The position numbers were made by a program, and so were the translations under genes. The notes beneath the pieces are model-generated. The model saw only the letters and a list, made by a program, of their open reading frames with translations. It was not told the origin of the DNA and did not search any database. Source: Desulfocapsa sulfexigens (GTDB taxonomy: Bacteria; Desulfobacterota; Desulfobulbia; Desulfobulbales; Desulfocapsaceae). From it: a stretch of DNA of 5,118 nt. The stretch lies in the NCBI GenBank assembly GCA_020721165.1, contig DYNG01000096.1:1-5118 (forward strand), read 5' to 3'. Below, in pieces: positions 4,734 through 5,118 of this stretch (position 1 is the first letter of the stretch; each line of letters begins with the position of its first letter).

Positions 4734-5118
4734 TTAGCCAACCACCTTGCCGGTAATACCGGCATCAAAATAGTTGATTCCCATCCCGGCGTCCACCACC
4801 AGGGTCTGGGCGGTGATGCCTGAGGATCGTTCGGAAAGAAGGAAGGCTGTGGCATTGGCTACCTCTTGGGTTTGCAGGGATTTTTTCCGCAAGATGGCCT
4901 GCTCGGCAAAGAGATAACTCTCAACGAAGCCGGGAATGCCAGCGGAGGCAGATGTTTTGAGCAGTCCTGGGGCCACCGCATTGAAACGGATCTCGGAAAA
5001 CGAAGAAAAACTCTTGGCCAGAAAACAGAGGGAAGAGTCCAGAGCGGCCTTGATGGGGGCCATGTAGCCGTAATTTTCGGCGGCCATGCGGGTAGTGGAA
5101 ATAGAGATGGTGACGACC
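4734..5118 (-). CDS. fabI: Enoyl-ACP reductase-like short-chain dehydrogenase, C-terminal part (5' end outside the window)
   Basis: 127 residues are visible; the N-terminal NAD(P)-binding half lies beyond base 5118. FabI reduces the enoyl-ACP double bond in the last step of fatty-acid elongation. The visible part aligns with E. coli FabI from its residue 141 on. VVTISI matches LLTLSY. NYGYMAPIKAALD carries the FabI-type Tyr-x6-Lys pair (equivalent to Y156 and K163). RFNAVAPGLLKTSASAGIPGF matches [21 protein letters not shown] in the substrate-loop region (compare NAVAPG and SAGIPGF), and the end GQTLVVDAGMG-like stretch (TAQTLVVDAGMGINYF) is the usual SDR dinucleotide-site tail. The residue aligned with E. 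coli Y146 is Ile, which is unusual for FabI. A FabL-like or other SDR assignment remains possible. The stop is TAA (4736-4734). An internal ATG at 5087 is not the true start, because homology continues upstream to the edge. Confidence 0.8.
   Translation of the reverse strand, partial: VVTISISTTRMAAENYGYMAPIKAALDSSLCFLAKSFSSFSEIRFNAVAPGLLKTSASAGIPGFVESYLFAEQAILRKKSLQTQEVANATAFLLSERSSGITAQTLVVDAGMGINYFDAGITGKVVG

Noticed and set aside
1..5118. CRISPR array or toxin-antitoxin, phage or defence genes
   Set aside because: There are no regularly spaced direct repeats, and every credible gene is explained by housekeeping functions or by the sigma cassette.

Overview
The window is a chromosome-like segment of moderately high GC from a Gram-negative bacterium. 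It carries six complete genes plus one more small complete gene on the plus strand, and one gene on the minus strand that is cut by the right edge. Lineage cannot be fixed from sequence alone. The two-domain RNase HI (hybrid-binding domain plus catalytic domain) and the divergent FabI-like reductase would suit Desulfobacterota (for example Desulfobulbales). The SrkA kinase and the ECF sigma/DUF3106 cluster are best known to me from Gammaproteobacteria. I lean weakly to Desulfobacterota. No phage, CRISPR, tRNA, rRNA or transposase gene is visible.

Left part (1-1988): about 270 bases of hairpin-rich leader, with two strong inverted repeats, a TATAAT box and a hairpin followed by seven T. The leader precedes rnhA (271-984), which overlaps srkA (981-1988) by ATGA. 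These two genes form a housekeeping/stress pair: RNase HI removes RNA from RNA-DNA hybrids, and SrkA is a kinase-fold protein linked in E. coli to envelope and oxidative stress survival.

Middle part (2247-4284): a small secreted protein built of 11-residue RLDxxGDRI repeats, followed 33 bases later by a tightly packed cassette with overlapping genes. The cassette comprises an ECF sigma factor (2580-3161), a DUF3619-like single-pass membrane protein that is a candidate anti-sigma factor (3158-3514), a 93-residue exported or anchored protein (3501-3782), and a DUF3106 protein of 18-residue WxxLPPEE repeats (3775-4284). Overlaps of 4, 14 and 8 bases point to one translationally coupled operon. 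The likely logic is a membrane-sensed regulon, but signal and targets are not visible.

This middle module is bracketed by two copies of one non-coding repeat in opposite orientation (1975-2131 on minus, 4351-4510 on plus). They share a 17-base identical block and a 35-base block matching at 32 positions, and each contains a large GGGGACAG stem-loop. The left copy runs into srkA and supplies its last codons and stop. A second, unrelated REP/MITE-like inverted pair lies at 4584-4658.

Right edge (4734-5118, minus): the C-terminal half of an enoyl-ACP reductase-like short-chain dehydrogenase, convergent with the sigma operon.
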